A DNA stretch of 32,603 nucleotides from positions 1 through 32,603 of the forward strand of contig CAMLDI010000031.1 of NCBI GenBank assembly GCA_946478845.1. Reading direction: 5' to 3'. The stretch is from an uncultured Paenibacillaceae bacterium. GTDB lineage: Bacteria > Bacillota > Bacilli > Aneurinibacillales > Aneurinibacillaceae. The notes beneath the pieces were generated by a model. That model was not told the origin of the DNA. It ran no database searches and was given only the letters and a program-made list of their open reading frames with translations. This document shows, piece by piece, positions 24,861 through 32,446 of the stretch; within the stretch, counting starts at the first letter, position 1; each line of letters begins with the position of its first letter. Made by a program: the position numbers and the translations under genes.

Positions 24861-25727
24861 CTATATCACAGTAACCTTTGATAAATCGGCCTTCACGCCT
24901 TTGAGTGCGGCGTAGGTCAGCTTATCCATCATGGCTCCGTCAAAGCAGATGGTTTTGATGGCACGGTAATATTTCTTGGACAAGGTATAAGCCGCAAGGA
25001 AAGACACATTTTTAAGTGTCGCGCCCTTAAACGTAACATCGCTCAGGGCGGCTTTGTCAAACTTAACGCCGATAAAGGTCTGCCCGTCAAAACACAGCCC
25101 CCGCAGGTCGGAATACTTGAAATCCACGCCGTTAAAGATACAGCTTTCAAAGAATGTTTTTCTAAGGTCGGTCATGGTCAGCTTGACATCAGTTAGTTTT
25201 ACACCTGTGAATTTTGTCCCGGCTAGCCCCGACATGCTAAAGTTAGTGCGCACAAGGATGGATTTACGGAAGCTCGCATCCGCAAGGTCAATGGCGGAGA
25301 GGTTGCAGTCTGTCAGATTTGCGCCGTCAAAATTGGCTTCACGCACATCGCTGCCCTTAAATGAACTGCCGGTCAAGTCTGCGCCCGTAAAGTCGGAACC
25401 ACGCAGCGCGCTTCCTTCAAATTTCCCTTTATGCGCAGTAACGCCCGCGAAGTCGCTCTTCGGCAGATTACTGGCGCTTAAGTTTGTCAACACCTGACGC
25501 TCCAGCGAGCGTGAGAGGTTAGCGACCTCCTGCACCGTTTGCTCAATGTCGCCAATACTGTCAATGGTCATCTTAAAAGCCGTTTCATCGTCCTTGCCTT
25601 CGGCTTTGAGTTCACGGAATCGCTCCTGCAAATCGGAGAGCAGATCGGCCTTTAGTTCGGCAACGCTTTTTACCCCATCGTAAGGCGCAAAAACGCCGTT
25701 CAAATAGTTCGTCAATTTCTCATTCAT
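24861..25727 (-). CDS. Pentapeptide-repeat protein with DUF1700/HAAS-like N-terminus
   Basis: This 288-residue protein has two parts. Residues 1-75 (LTNYLNGVFAPYDGVKSVAE and beyond) resemble the permease-prefix/HAAS helical domain that usually precedes membrane parts of PadR-controlled genes. Residues from about 98 to 260 are pentapeptide repeats of type A(D/N)LxX, for example ADLTG, ANFDG, ANLTD and IDLAD; this forms a right-handed beta helix that can mimic DNA. Some pentapeptide proteins (Qnr, MfpA) protect gyrase, but most have unknown targets, so resistance is only a guess. It starts 15 bases after the PadR gene; the two form one operon. Confidence 0.85.
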   Translation of the reverse strand: MNEKLTNYLNGVFAPYDGVKSVAELKADLLSDLQERFRELKAEGKDDETAFKMTIDSIGDIEQTVQEVANLSRSLERQVLTNLSASNLPKSDFAGVTAHKGKFEGSALRGSDFTGADLTGSSFKGSDVREANFDGANLTDCNLSAIDLADASFRKSILVRTNFSMSGLAGTKFTGVKLTDVKLTMTDLRKTFFESCIFNGVDFKYSDLRGLCFDGQTFIGVKFDKAALSDVTFKGATLKNVSFLAAYTLSKKYYRAIKTICFDGAMMDKLTYAALKGVKADLSKVTVI

Positions 25728-25742
25728 AACATCAAATCTCCT

Positions 25743-26072
25743 TTACAATAAGTTATCAAGCACGCGCTTTGCGTACTCCCAATTGCTTTTGTTATGGGTG
25801 TAAGTAGCCTTACCCTTTTCGGTAATCCTAAAATACTTACGCCGCCCGCCCTGAGACTCATCGCCCCAATACCACTCGATATCGCCGTCCGCCTCAAGCC
25901 GCCTGGCGCTGGAGTACATCGTGGCTTCCTTTAATTCATACTTGCCACCCGAGCGCTCGGCAATCAACTTGACAATCTCGTAACCGTAGCGGTCAGCTTC
26001 GGATAAGAGCCGTAATATCATCGTATCGGTATGTCCACGTAGCAGGTCGGATGTGATTTTGTTCTCACTCAT
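25743..26072 (-). CDS. PadR family transcriptional regulator
   Basis: This 109-residue winged-helix repressor has the PadR core: LRLLSEADRYGYEIVKLIAE (about 20-40), the recognition region KYELKEATMYSSARRLEADG and a wing with GGRRKYFRITEKGK. The short C-terminal helix would form the dimer. GAGGTGATG precedes the ATG. The promoter region (26092-26132) holds a 12-bp near-perfect dyad, so it probably represses its own operon with the pentapeptide protein. No inducer is evident. Confidence 0.94.
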   Translation of the reverse strand: MSENKITSDLLRGHTDTMILRLLSEADRYGYEIVKLIAERSGGKYELKEATMYSSARRLEADGDIEWYWGDESQGGRRKYFRITEKGKATYTHNKSNWEYAKRVLDNLL

Positions 26073-26091
26073 ATCATCACCTCACAACGGC

Positions 26092-26132
26092 ATTATACAT
26101 CACACTACCATAACTATCAAGGTAATGTGATG
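26092..26132 (-). promoter_or_regulatory. PadR promoter and operator
   Basis: On the minus strand TTGATA (26115-26120), 17 bases and TATAAT (26092-26097) make a strong promoter. CATCACACTACC (26098-26109) and GGTAATGTGATG (26121-26132) are 12-base arms matching at 11 positions, 11 bases apart. One arm fills most of the promoter spacer and the other lies just upstream of the -35 box, so binding should block RNA polymerase. Confidence 0.82.
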
Positions 26133-26200
26133 GATAAATTATTTGTTGAATTTCTGTTTTCCGGAAACAACTGGAAGCACTGAAACAAGAGTGGCAACGG

Positions 26201-26512
26201 TTGACAGAAGAAAAAAAGTCCACCTACAAGGAATACCGGGAGGGAAAAAAAGGGTTTGGGGCCATAGTTACCCTGCTTGCCGGTTTTGTTCATAGTCTTT
26301 TTTTGTTTCCATTTTTAATAATTCAGATGTTACACTTTGATAATAAGACCGGGTGGTCGTATAGGGCAGTTTCTATCAATATTTTGATAATAAAGAAGAC
26401 CTTCAATTTAAATGAGTATTTCAGGAATGGATCAGAAAAGGAAAGGTATTTAAAGAATCTCAACGATGCTATCAAAATTATCAAGGAAGGAATTGCAGTG
26501 TCTAAGGATTGA
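26201..26512 (+). CDS. Uncertain short gene, possibly a fused remnant
   Basis: This is a 103-residue frame with a TTG start and no convincing ribosome site. It stays open upstream to 26150, reading FRKQLEALKQEWQRLTEEKK and on: a charged helix like the C-terminal coiled coil of some plasmid or conjugative-element relaxases (weak resemblance, from memory). It then changes to a hydrophobic stretch (GAIVTLLAGFVHSLFLFPFL) and an unrelated C-terminal segment (KERYLKNLNDAIKIIKEGIA). I think it is a chimera of two decayed pieces rather than a working gene. It precedes rph by 55 bases. Confidence 0.35.
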   Translation: MTEEKKSTYKEYREGKKGFGAIVTLLAGFVHSLFLFPFLIIQMLHFDNKTGWSYRAVSINILIIKKTFNLNEYFRNGSEKERYLKNLNDAIKIIKEGIAVSKD

Positions 26513-26567
26513 CAGACATGATTACCTGGCGGTTTGACATTCAAAATAAAGAGAAAGGTGAATATGT

Positions 26568-29219
26568 ATGAATCCATATGTACTTGGTTTTCAGGAAATC
26601 GATAAAACCAAACTTGCGATAGTCGGGGGCAAGGGCGCCAACCTGGGGGAACTATCCAGGATTGTGGGGATACAAGTGCCAGAGGGCTTTTGTGTTAGTA
26701 CCAAAGCGTATAAAGAAATTATTGGCAATAACGAGGAGTTTAATTTACTGCTGGATCAGTTGTCCCTTCTAAAAGCGGACAACAGGGAAGGTATTGGAGA
26801 AATCAGCGCTAAAATCCGCAAGGTCATCGAAGGAATCGCTATTCCGAAAGGCATCGATAATGAGATTACCCGTCATCTTGAACAGTTTGGTGAAAAAAAT
26901 GCCTATGCCGTGCGGTCAAGCGCCACGGCGGAGGATCTTCCGACAGCCTCCTTTGCAGGCCAGCAGGATACATATCTGAACATCATCGGAAAGGAAGCGA
27001 TTTTGAGACACATCAGTAGATGCTGGGCATCGCTCTTTACCGACCGTGCCGTGACTTACCGTATCCAAAACGGTTTTGACCACGACAAGGTCCATCTGTC
27101 CGTCGTTATCCAGAAGATGGTTTTCCCGGAGGCAGCGGGGATTTTATTTACTGCTGATCCAATCACGTCGAACAGGAAGGTTGCATCCATCGATGCAAGC
27201 TTTGGGCTCGGTGAAGCTCTGGTTTCCGGACTGGTAAACGCAGATATCTATAAGGTACGTGAAGGCAGAATCGTTGATAAGAAAATATCTACAAAGAAGT
27301 TGGCTATCTATGCCTTAAAAGAAGGAGGAACGGAGGAGAAAAGGATCGAGGCCGAACGTCAGAATATGCAGACGCTGACAGACGAACAGATTTTACAGCT
27401 TGAACGCATGTGCAGAACGATTGAGACCTATTTCGGCCGTCCGCAGGATATCGAATGGTGCCTGTATGAAAATAAATTCTTTATCGTCCAAAGCCGTCCC
27501 ATCACCACCTTATATCCCATATCGGATGTGCAGGATGGGAAAAACCATGTGTATATGTCTTTCAGTCATCAGCAGATGATGACCGACGCCATGAAACCAT
27601 TGGGACTATCCTTCTTTCAGTTGGGGTTTCAGGATAAGCCAGATAAAAGGCCTAAGGAGGACTTTCTCATTCCAATCGGCGGGAGGCTTTTCTTCGATCT
27701 GGCGCACGATTTGTCTTCTCCCGTGGGACAAAGAATAGTGCTCGCTTCTATGGGTAAGATCGATCCTCTCGTGCTTAACGCGCTCAAGAGCCTGATGAAA
27801 CGGAAGGCCTTCATGAAATCATTGGCTCGTAGTGGGAAAGGGTTCTTCAGCATGGGCACAGGGTATTTTTCCTGGGGGCTGGTCGTTCAGTCAATCAAGA
27901 TATCCCGCGATAACGACGCATCCGTCGTTCAAACTTTAATGTCTCAAAATGAGGCATCAATCAGAGAGCTGCAACGCAGGATCGCAAATCTGTCTGGAGA
28001 AGAACTGTTTGCCGCCGTTATAGTAGAACTCAAGCGCTTAAAAGAGGCGATGTATGACCCCAAAAGCATGGGAGTGGTTTATGCCGGGTCATTAGCGCTG
28101 AATTGGATCAATAAGAACATGGAAAAGTGGCTGGGCGAAAAGAGTGCGGCGGATTCGCTATCCAAATCCGTTTTCAATAACGTTACTTCCGAAATGGGAC
28201 TGGAGCTACTTGATGTGACGGATGTCGTCCGGCAATATCCGGCGGTGGTAGAGTATTTCCGGTACTCCAATGACGAGACTTTTTTTGCGGATCTGGCCGG
28301 GTTGGAAGGCGGAGACGCCGTCAGTCAAGCTATCCGGGCGTATCTTGAAAAATACGGCATGCGCTGCTCCGGCGAGATCGATATCACTAGGCCTCGCTTC
28401 AGCGAACAGCCTACTGCTCTCGTTTCTATGATTCTCAGCAATATCAAGAACCTTGAACCGAATACCCATAACGCCTTGTTTGAGCAGGGCCTGCTGGAAG
28501 CAAAACAGAAGGAACAGAATCTCCTGAATCGTCTGGAACAATTGCCCGGTGGAAAACAAAAGGCCAAGAAGGCAAGGAAGAAGATCAGCGTTTTGCGCAA
28601 CTTTGTCGGCTATCGGGAATACCCGAAATATATCATGGTCGGGCATTACTGGATCATCAAGCAGGCCCTGCTGAAGGAGGCCGTTAAGCTCGTGCAAAAG
28701 GGGGTTATCCGGGAGAAGGAGGATATCTACTATCTGTCTTTTGAGGAACTCCGGGAGGTCGTTCGTACAAACCAGCTGGATTACAGCATAATAACGAAGC
28801 GAAAAGAGGAATACGAGGTCTATGAAAAGCTGACGCCGCCGCGGGTGATGACATCCGAGGGAGAGGTTATATTCGGTGAATACGATACCGGTAACATCCC
28901 GAAAGGTGCTTTGGCGGGCGTACCCGTTTCATCCGGAACCATAGAAGGCCGGGCACGGGTCATTTTAAGAATGGAGGATGCCGACATAGAGGAAGGCGAT
29001 ATTTTGGTCACTGCATTTACTGACCCTAGTTGGACACCGGTGTTTGTATCCGTAAAAGGTTTGGTAACGGAAGTAGGCGGGATGATGACCCACGGTGCGG
29101 TAATTGCCAGAGAATACGGCCTGCCTGCAGTTGTAGGCGTGGAAAACGCTACCAAATTGATTAAAGACGGACAGCGGATTCGGGTAAATGGAGCGGAAGG
29201 GTATGTAGAAATCCTGTAA
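26568..29219 (+). CDS. rph: Rifamycin phosphotransferase (Rph)
   Basis: This enzyme transfers phosphate from ATP to the C21 hydroxyl of rifamycins and inactivates them (known for the family). The 883-residue chain follows the Rph plan. An ATP-grasp part has IVGGKGANLGEL (18-29) and AVRSSATAEDLPTASFAGQQ (about 114-133), then QSRPITTL near 310. A central rifamycin-binding region covers about 330-770. A C-terminal phosphohistidine domain has GGMMTHGAVIAREYGLPAVV, with the phosphate-carrying His at H842. Length is near that of Listeria Rph (about 867), whose histidine has the same offset from the end. AAAGGTGA precedes the ATG. PEP synthase is the alternative annotation, but the middle domain and length fit Rph better. 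Confidence 0.9.
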   Translation: MNPYVLGFQEIDKTKLAIVGGKGANLGELSRIVGIQVPEGFCVSTKAYKEIIGNNEEFNLLLDQLSLLKADNREGIGEISAKIRKVIEGIAIPKGIDNEITRHLEQFGEKNAYAVRSSATAEDLPTASFAGQQDTYLNIIGKEAILRHISRCWASLFTDRAVTYRIQNGFDHDKVHLSVVIQKMVFPEAAGILFTADPITSNRKVASIDASFGLGEALVSGLVNADIYKVREGRIVDKKISTKKLAIYALKEGGTEEKRIEAERQNMQTLTDEQILQLERMCRTIETYFGRPQDIEWCLYENKFFIVQSRPITTLYPISDVQDGKNHVYMSFSHQQMMTDAMKPLGLSFFQLGFQDKPDKRPKEDFLIPIGGRLFFDLAHDLSSPVGQRIVLASMGKIDPLVLNALKSLMKRKAFMKSLARSGKGFFSMGTGYFSWGLVVQSIKISRDNDASVVQTLMSQNEASIRELQRRIANLSGEELFAAVIVELKRLKEAMYDPKSMGVVYAGSLALNWINKNMEKWLGEKSAADSLSKSVFNNVTSEMGLELLDVTDVVRQYPAVVEYFRYSNDETFFADLAGLEGGDAVSQAIRAYLEKYGMRCSGEIDITRPRFSEQPTALVSMILSNIKNLEPNTHNALFEQGLLEAKQKEQNLLNRLEQLPGGKQKAKKARKKISVLRNFVGYREYPKYIMVGHYWIIKQALLKEAVKLVQKGVIREKEDIYYLSFEELREVVRTNQLDYSIITKRKEEYEVYEKLTPPRVMTSEGEVIFGEYDTGNIPKGALAGVPVSSGTIEGRARVILRMEDADIEEGDILVTAFTDPSWTPVFVSVKGLVTEVGGMMTHGAVIAREYGLPAVVGVENATKLIKDGQRIRVNGAEGYVEIL

Positions 29220-29264
29220 GGTGCTGAGACGAAGCAACTGGCGAATAACGAAACGAAAGGATTA

Positions 29265-29325
29265 GCCGCGTTTACTTCGGGCCTACATGGCCCGAAGTAA
29301 ACCAAAAGACCTTTGTTTTCGCGGT
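29265..29325 (+). terminator. Hairpin after rph
   Basis: GTTTACTTCGGGCC (29270-29283) and GGCCCGAAGTAAAC (29289-29302) form a perfect 14-bp stem; CCGCG and CGCGG further out (29266-29270 and 29320-29324) could extend it. There is no T-run right after it, so termination would be incomplete or need another factor. Confidence 0.6.
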
Positions 29326-29343
29326 TTTGCAGCATTGACAACA

Positions 29344-29372
29344 TTGTTCCCATTACCCCCAAATGGTATAAT
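29344..29372 (+). promoter_or_regulatory. Extended -10 promoter
   Basis: TTGTTC (29344-29349), a 17-base spacer and TATAAT (29367-29372) with TGG directly before the -10 make a strong extended -10 promoter. It reads toward the small gene at 29733. Confidence 0.72.
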
Positions 29373-29732
29373 ATAGGTGTAATTTACTATGTGAGTTAAT
29401 AGTCAATTTATTCGAATTTAATTATTTAAATTTTCAGAATTTTATAATATAATTATTTAGAAAGGAGGGGTGATAACCATAGATGGTATATGATGGGAGA
29501 TTTACAATGAGTATATCTAGTCTAAAATATGAATGAGGATATACTCCCCAGGGAACATTAGAATTTTTTCCTTCTAAAAAATATTTAGTCGAATTAACTA
29601 ATCTAACTTTCTTACGTTATATTGTATGGAAATCCACTTAAGGCAAAAAAAAGGAGTTTTTCAAAATTCAAAGTTAACAATATTTTCTCGTGTTATTATT
29701 GGTTTAAGAATATTTTTTAGGAGGGAACAATT
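29373..29732 (+). other. Long leader or small RNA region before the 54-aa gene
   Basis: This AT-rich 360-base stretch probably begins a transcript at about 29380. It contains a strong SD-like AAAGGAGGGGTGA (29461-29473), a 17-codon frame (ATG 29483, MVYDGRFTMSISSLKYE) 15 bases after it, and an inverted repeat GAGTATATC/GATATACTC (29509-29546) overlapping the end of that frame. No known riboswitch pattern was recognised. It may be a translated leader, a regulatory RNA or a decayed gene. Confidence 0.45.
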
Positions 29733-29897
29733 TTGAAAAAATTAGAATTTATTCTCTCGTTCGTAATATTGGTTTCGTTATATCTCATTACCCTTCCCTT
29801 ATCATTCGTTTGGAAGATCCTTCCTAAGGGTCCTAAATCAGAAGATAAAAATCCTTTTCTTAACAATGAACGTGCTGCACTTAGATTGGTAAAATAA
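29733..29897 (+). CDS. 54-aa single-span membrane peptide
   Basis: This small gene begins with TTG, with AGGAGGG seven bases upstream. The product starts MKKLEFILSFVILVSLYLIT, has one hydrophobic helix (about 6-28) and ends in a hydrophilic tail of about 25 residues (KGPKSEDKNPFLNNERAALR). No family is recognised, and it is not an obvious signal peptide with a cleavage site. It has a strong promoter 360 bases upstream and a terminator 26 bases after the stop, so it is probably a complete transcription unit, facing the ECF/anti-sigma operon. Confidence 0.72.
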   Translation: MKKLEFILSFVILVSLYLITLPLSFVWKILPKGPKSEDKNPFLNNERAALRLVK

Positions 29898-29921
29898 AAC
29901 TTAATAAATTTTATTTGATAC

Positions 29922-29951
29922 AAAAGGCCGGGGCTTTCCCGGCCTTACTTT
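29922..29951. terminator. Terminator between the 54-aa gene and the anti-sigma gene
   Basis: AAGGCCGGG (29924-29932) pairs perfectly with CCCGGCCTT (29938-29946) over a 5-base loop. TTTT follows on both strands at a short distance, so it may act in both directions. Confidence 0.82.
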
Positions 29952-30736
29952 TATACATCATTTTCAACCATGGTAATTTTATATTTACCATTAATATTTT
30001 CTAAATAGAAGTTTTCCTGGTATTGAGTATCTGTCCGGGAATCTTCTAACCTAACAAAAGATAAGTACTTTCCGTCCATTTTTACTGTGTTGGTGATTAT
30101 GATTACACCTAGTTTCACGCTTTTATCATAGACAGGCACAAATCTCGGATCATTTTTCATCATATTTACAAATTCATCACTGGCTAGTTCAAGCATTTTG
30201 TTTTTATCCCCGTTATACTGGGCTTTTACAAAGCTTAACACTGTATTCTGTACCTCAAACTTTTCCTGGTCGTTCATTTCCTGGATTTTATCCTGGTCCT
30301 CACCGTTGTCTGTTTGGGTGTAGACTTCCAGCTTATCTTTTAAATCAGCGTTTTCTTGCTTCAATTGCAATATTTCTTTTACTAGTGGAAAATTAGGTGT
30401 GATTTTAGCAGCTAATGCTGGCGACATGAAGATAGAACCAACAAATATTGCAAGGGCAATCATAGCTGCCCATGAACCGTATTGGAGAATACATACCCAA
30501 TTCCCCGATTTCTTACCCATGGAAAACATATTCCTCATTTCCTTTCTTTCTTCTGAGGTTAATGTCCAGCTTTCTTTTAAACTTCCTAATCCTTCGATTA
30601 AGTCCTTGAGCTGCTGGTATTCTTTTTTGCATTCGGGGCAAGATTCTATATGTGTTTTAACTGTTTCTCTATTTGTTGGGGAGATGTCACCCGTAACAAA
30701 TGACTCTAACAGGTTCTGTATTTCATTGCATTTCAT
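29951..30736 (-). CDS. Zinc-binding anti-sigma factor
   Basis: This 261-residue membrane protein holds the ECF sigma factor in check. The N-terminal ZAS/zf-HC2 domain has C3, H29, C33 and C36 (H-x3-C-x2-C), the zinc site that binds the sigma factor. One membrane helix lies at about 88-109 (YGSWAAMIALAIFVGSIFMS). An extracytoplasmic part follows with a coiled stretch (LVKEILQLKQENADLKDKLE) and a C-terminal NTF2-like or DUF4878-type domain of about 110 residues. It overlaps the sigma gene by four bases (ATGA type), so both are made together. Confidence 0.93.
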   Translation of the reverse strand: MKCNEIQNLLESFVTGDISPTNRETVKTHIESCPECKKEYQQLKDLIEGLGSLKESWTLTSEERKEMRNMFSMGKKSGNWVCILQYGSWAAMIALAIFVGSIFMSPALAAKITPNFPLVKEILQLKQENADLKDKLEVYTQTDNGEDQDKIQEMNDQEKFEVQNTVLSFVKAQYNGDKNKMLELASDEFVNMMKNDPRFVPVYDKSVKLGVIIITNTVKMDGKYLSFVRLEDSRTDTQYQENFYLENINGKYKITMVENDV

Positions 30737-31260
30737 TTCGCCACCTCCACGTTATACCCCAGCTCTTTCCGTAATTTAATAAGGGCATAATTTAGCCTGG
30801 ATTTTACTGTTCCCTCGGGGCAGTCTAAGATCTGGGCCATTTCATTGATGGATAAGTCTTGAAAGTATCTCAAGCTTAAGATTAAACGGTACTTTTCATC
30901 TAATCTGCCAATGGCGGCAGTCATATCCATTCTTAATTCCTTATCTTTTTCAGCCTGTGTTTGCGGGAACTGGGAAAAATCCTCCAAAACTACCATGCGC
31001 TTATTTTTTCGTATAAGATCCATACACTTATTGACTAATATTTTGGTAATCCAGCTTTTAAAAACCTCCGGATTTGTTAGTCTGGAAATTGATTTGAAAC
31101 ATTGCCAGAACGTATCTTGAACCGCATCCAGGGCATCATCACGATTCCCCAAAATTCCGTATGCAGTACGGAATAATTGGTTCTCATACATTTCTAACAG
31201 TTGATCAAAGGCTTTTTTATTTCCACGCTGCGCAGCTTTTACTAACTTTACTTCCGACAT
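30733..31260 (-). CDS. ECF sigma factor (sigma-70 family, group 4)
   Basis: This alternative sigma factor of 175 residues directs RNA polymerase to ECF promoters when its anti-sigma partner is inactivated. Region 2 spans about 10-75 (QLFRTAYGILGNRDDALDAV, DTFWQCFK), and region 4 spans about 110-170 (LDEKYRLILSLRYFQDLSIN, CPEGTVKSRLNYALIKLRKE). GGAGGTGGGG precedes the ATG. A matching ECF promoter lies just upstream (31290-31317), which indicates positive autoregulation. The type resembles Bacillus SigV/SigW/SigM; I cannot pick one. Confidence 0.95.
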   Translation of the reverse strand: MSEVKLVKAAQRGNKKAFDQLLEMYENQLFRTAYGILGNRDDALDAVQDTFWQCFKSISRLTNPEVFKSWITKILVNKCMDLIRKNKRMVVLEDFSQFPQTQAEKDKELRMDMTAAIGRLDEKYRLILSLRYFQDLSINEMAQILDCPEGTVKSRLNYALIKLRKELGYNVEVAK

Positions 31261-31289
31261 CTCCCCACCTCCTGACCGGTCACACTTTA

Positions 31290-31317
31290 TAGACGCGGTC
31301 CTATTATATAGGGTTCG
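31290..31317 (-). promoter_or_regulatory. ECF-type promoter of the sigma/anti-sigma operon
   Basis: On the minus strand CGAACC (31312-31317), a 16-base spacer and CGTCTA (31290-31295) form a classical ECF promoter: GAAC-type -35 and CGTC-type -10. It lies 30 bases before the sigma gene, so the sigma factor probably transcribes its own operon. An AT-rich TATATAATA in the spacer could add a weak sigma-A start. Confidence 0.75.
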
Positions 31318-31332
31318 AAAAATAAAATTTTT

Positions 31333-32246
31333 TTACAATCCACGAAGATAGGGAACTAATTTTTGAGGTTCATCCACAGATAGATAAACTTTAGAAACCC
31401 ATTGTTGACGGCCAAATAATCCTGTGGCAAGAACAGGTTCTTTAAGAATGATATCATATTGAGGCACTTCAAATAGGCCCCACTGGCAATGAAAATATCT
31501 TTTCTTTTGGCTTTTCGCTCAGCATCATATTTTTCTTGATTTCCATTTTGCAATTTGGCAATGTTGTTTAAATCCATGATAATTTTTTTTCGCAATCCAA
31601 CCTGAAGAATGAGTTCTTGATCTTTCAAAATAAAAGGATGATGTTGCATTGCCTGAAAATCCCCAATTAAAAAGAAGTATTCTTTTTTATGATAGGTAAA
31701 GGATGGATAAGCCTCTCGCAAGGGATTTTTCATTTTCCATGAGAAAAACGTATATAATCCAATTAATAATTCATTAACCATTAATCTAATTGCAATGGAA
31801 TTTCCCATGCTTTTCGTGATTCCCATGCGAATGGCATCGGATAAATGCAGATTTTCTTCTTTGGTGTTTTTAATGTTTCTATAGATTTGTATGAGCTTAT
31901 AGATGGCAAAACAGGTGGCTGATAATTCAATAATCCCTAAGGGAACAGCCAGGTACACAAGATAGGTATGATAGGTGTTGGGAATGGTTAAATATAATAG
32001 GAGAACTCCAAGGAACATGATAGGAATCACAGAAAAGATAGAAGAGTTTTTTCTCTTTCTTAAAATCATAAAATAATAGAGAAGAGGTACAATGAGAAGG
32101 AAATCTCCTACAACTCCCCAAATAACCCAGGGGGGAATTTGTTCCGTAAGGAGAAACATGAAATAATCTCCTACTAGAATAATTAGAGCAACCATTAAAA
32201 AAAATAGGGTGCGTCGCTGATTGGAAAGAGGTAGAAAACAGAACAA
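31333..32246 (-). pseudogene. Membrane protein gene with a frameshift
   Basis: The first frame (TTG at 32246 to a stop at 31356) codes for a protein with about four membrane segments in residues 1-125 and a soluble C-terminal region. Near 31499-31518 the sequence loses its natural continuation and ends in a junk-like tail. The alternate frame continues a sensible protein: RYFHCQWGLFEVPQYDIILK, then EPVLATGLFGRQQWVSKVYL, and PQKLVPYLRGL to TAA at 31333. A -1 step at an AAAA tract (31500-31503 or 31505-31508) joins the two. The TTG start has no ribosome site. I do not know the family. Confidence 0.75.
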
Positions 32247-32272
32247 AAAATATTTATTAAATTTGAGTAAAC

Positions 32273-32302
32273 CTACTGACTACATCAGTAGATTTTTGTT
32301 TT
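32273..32302 (+). terminator. Hairpin with T-run on the plus strand
   Basis: CTACTGA (32273-32279) and TCAGTAG (32285-32291) form a perfect 7-bp stem over a 5-base loop, followed by ATTTTTGTTTT. No plus-strand gene precedes it. It may be an orphan terminator, or a subterminal hairpin of a mobile element starting here. Confidence 0.5.
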
Positions 32303-32446
32303 AATTATATCAAACAATAAATGGATATATTTTCCTTTACAACCACCTATGGTAAAATAGTTAAAGAGAACAAAAAGAAAAATAGACAGATAGCTACGTT
32401 TTGATTTTAACAACAAATAAAATATTTAAAGGAGAGGAGGTTGACC

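Noticed and set aside
26513..26567. Rifamycin-associated element upstream of rph
   Set aside because: No GC-rich palindromic RAE is visible in the short gap before rph; the gene may be driven from elsewhere.
26568..29219. Phosphoenolpyruvate synthase as the identity of the 883-aa protein
   Set aside because: Same fold family, but total length, histidine offset from the end and the middle domain match Rph better. Some doubt remains without a search.
29335..29372. TTGACA at 29335 as -35 of the 29367 -10 box
   Set aside because: The spacer would be 26 bases; TTGTTC with 17 bases fits better.
19415..29400. attL/attR repeats of the tRNA-Leu 3' end
   Set aside because: No copy of the tRNA end (for example TTCATCCGCACC) was seen near the right border.
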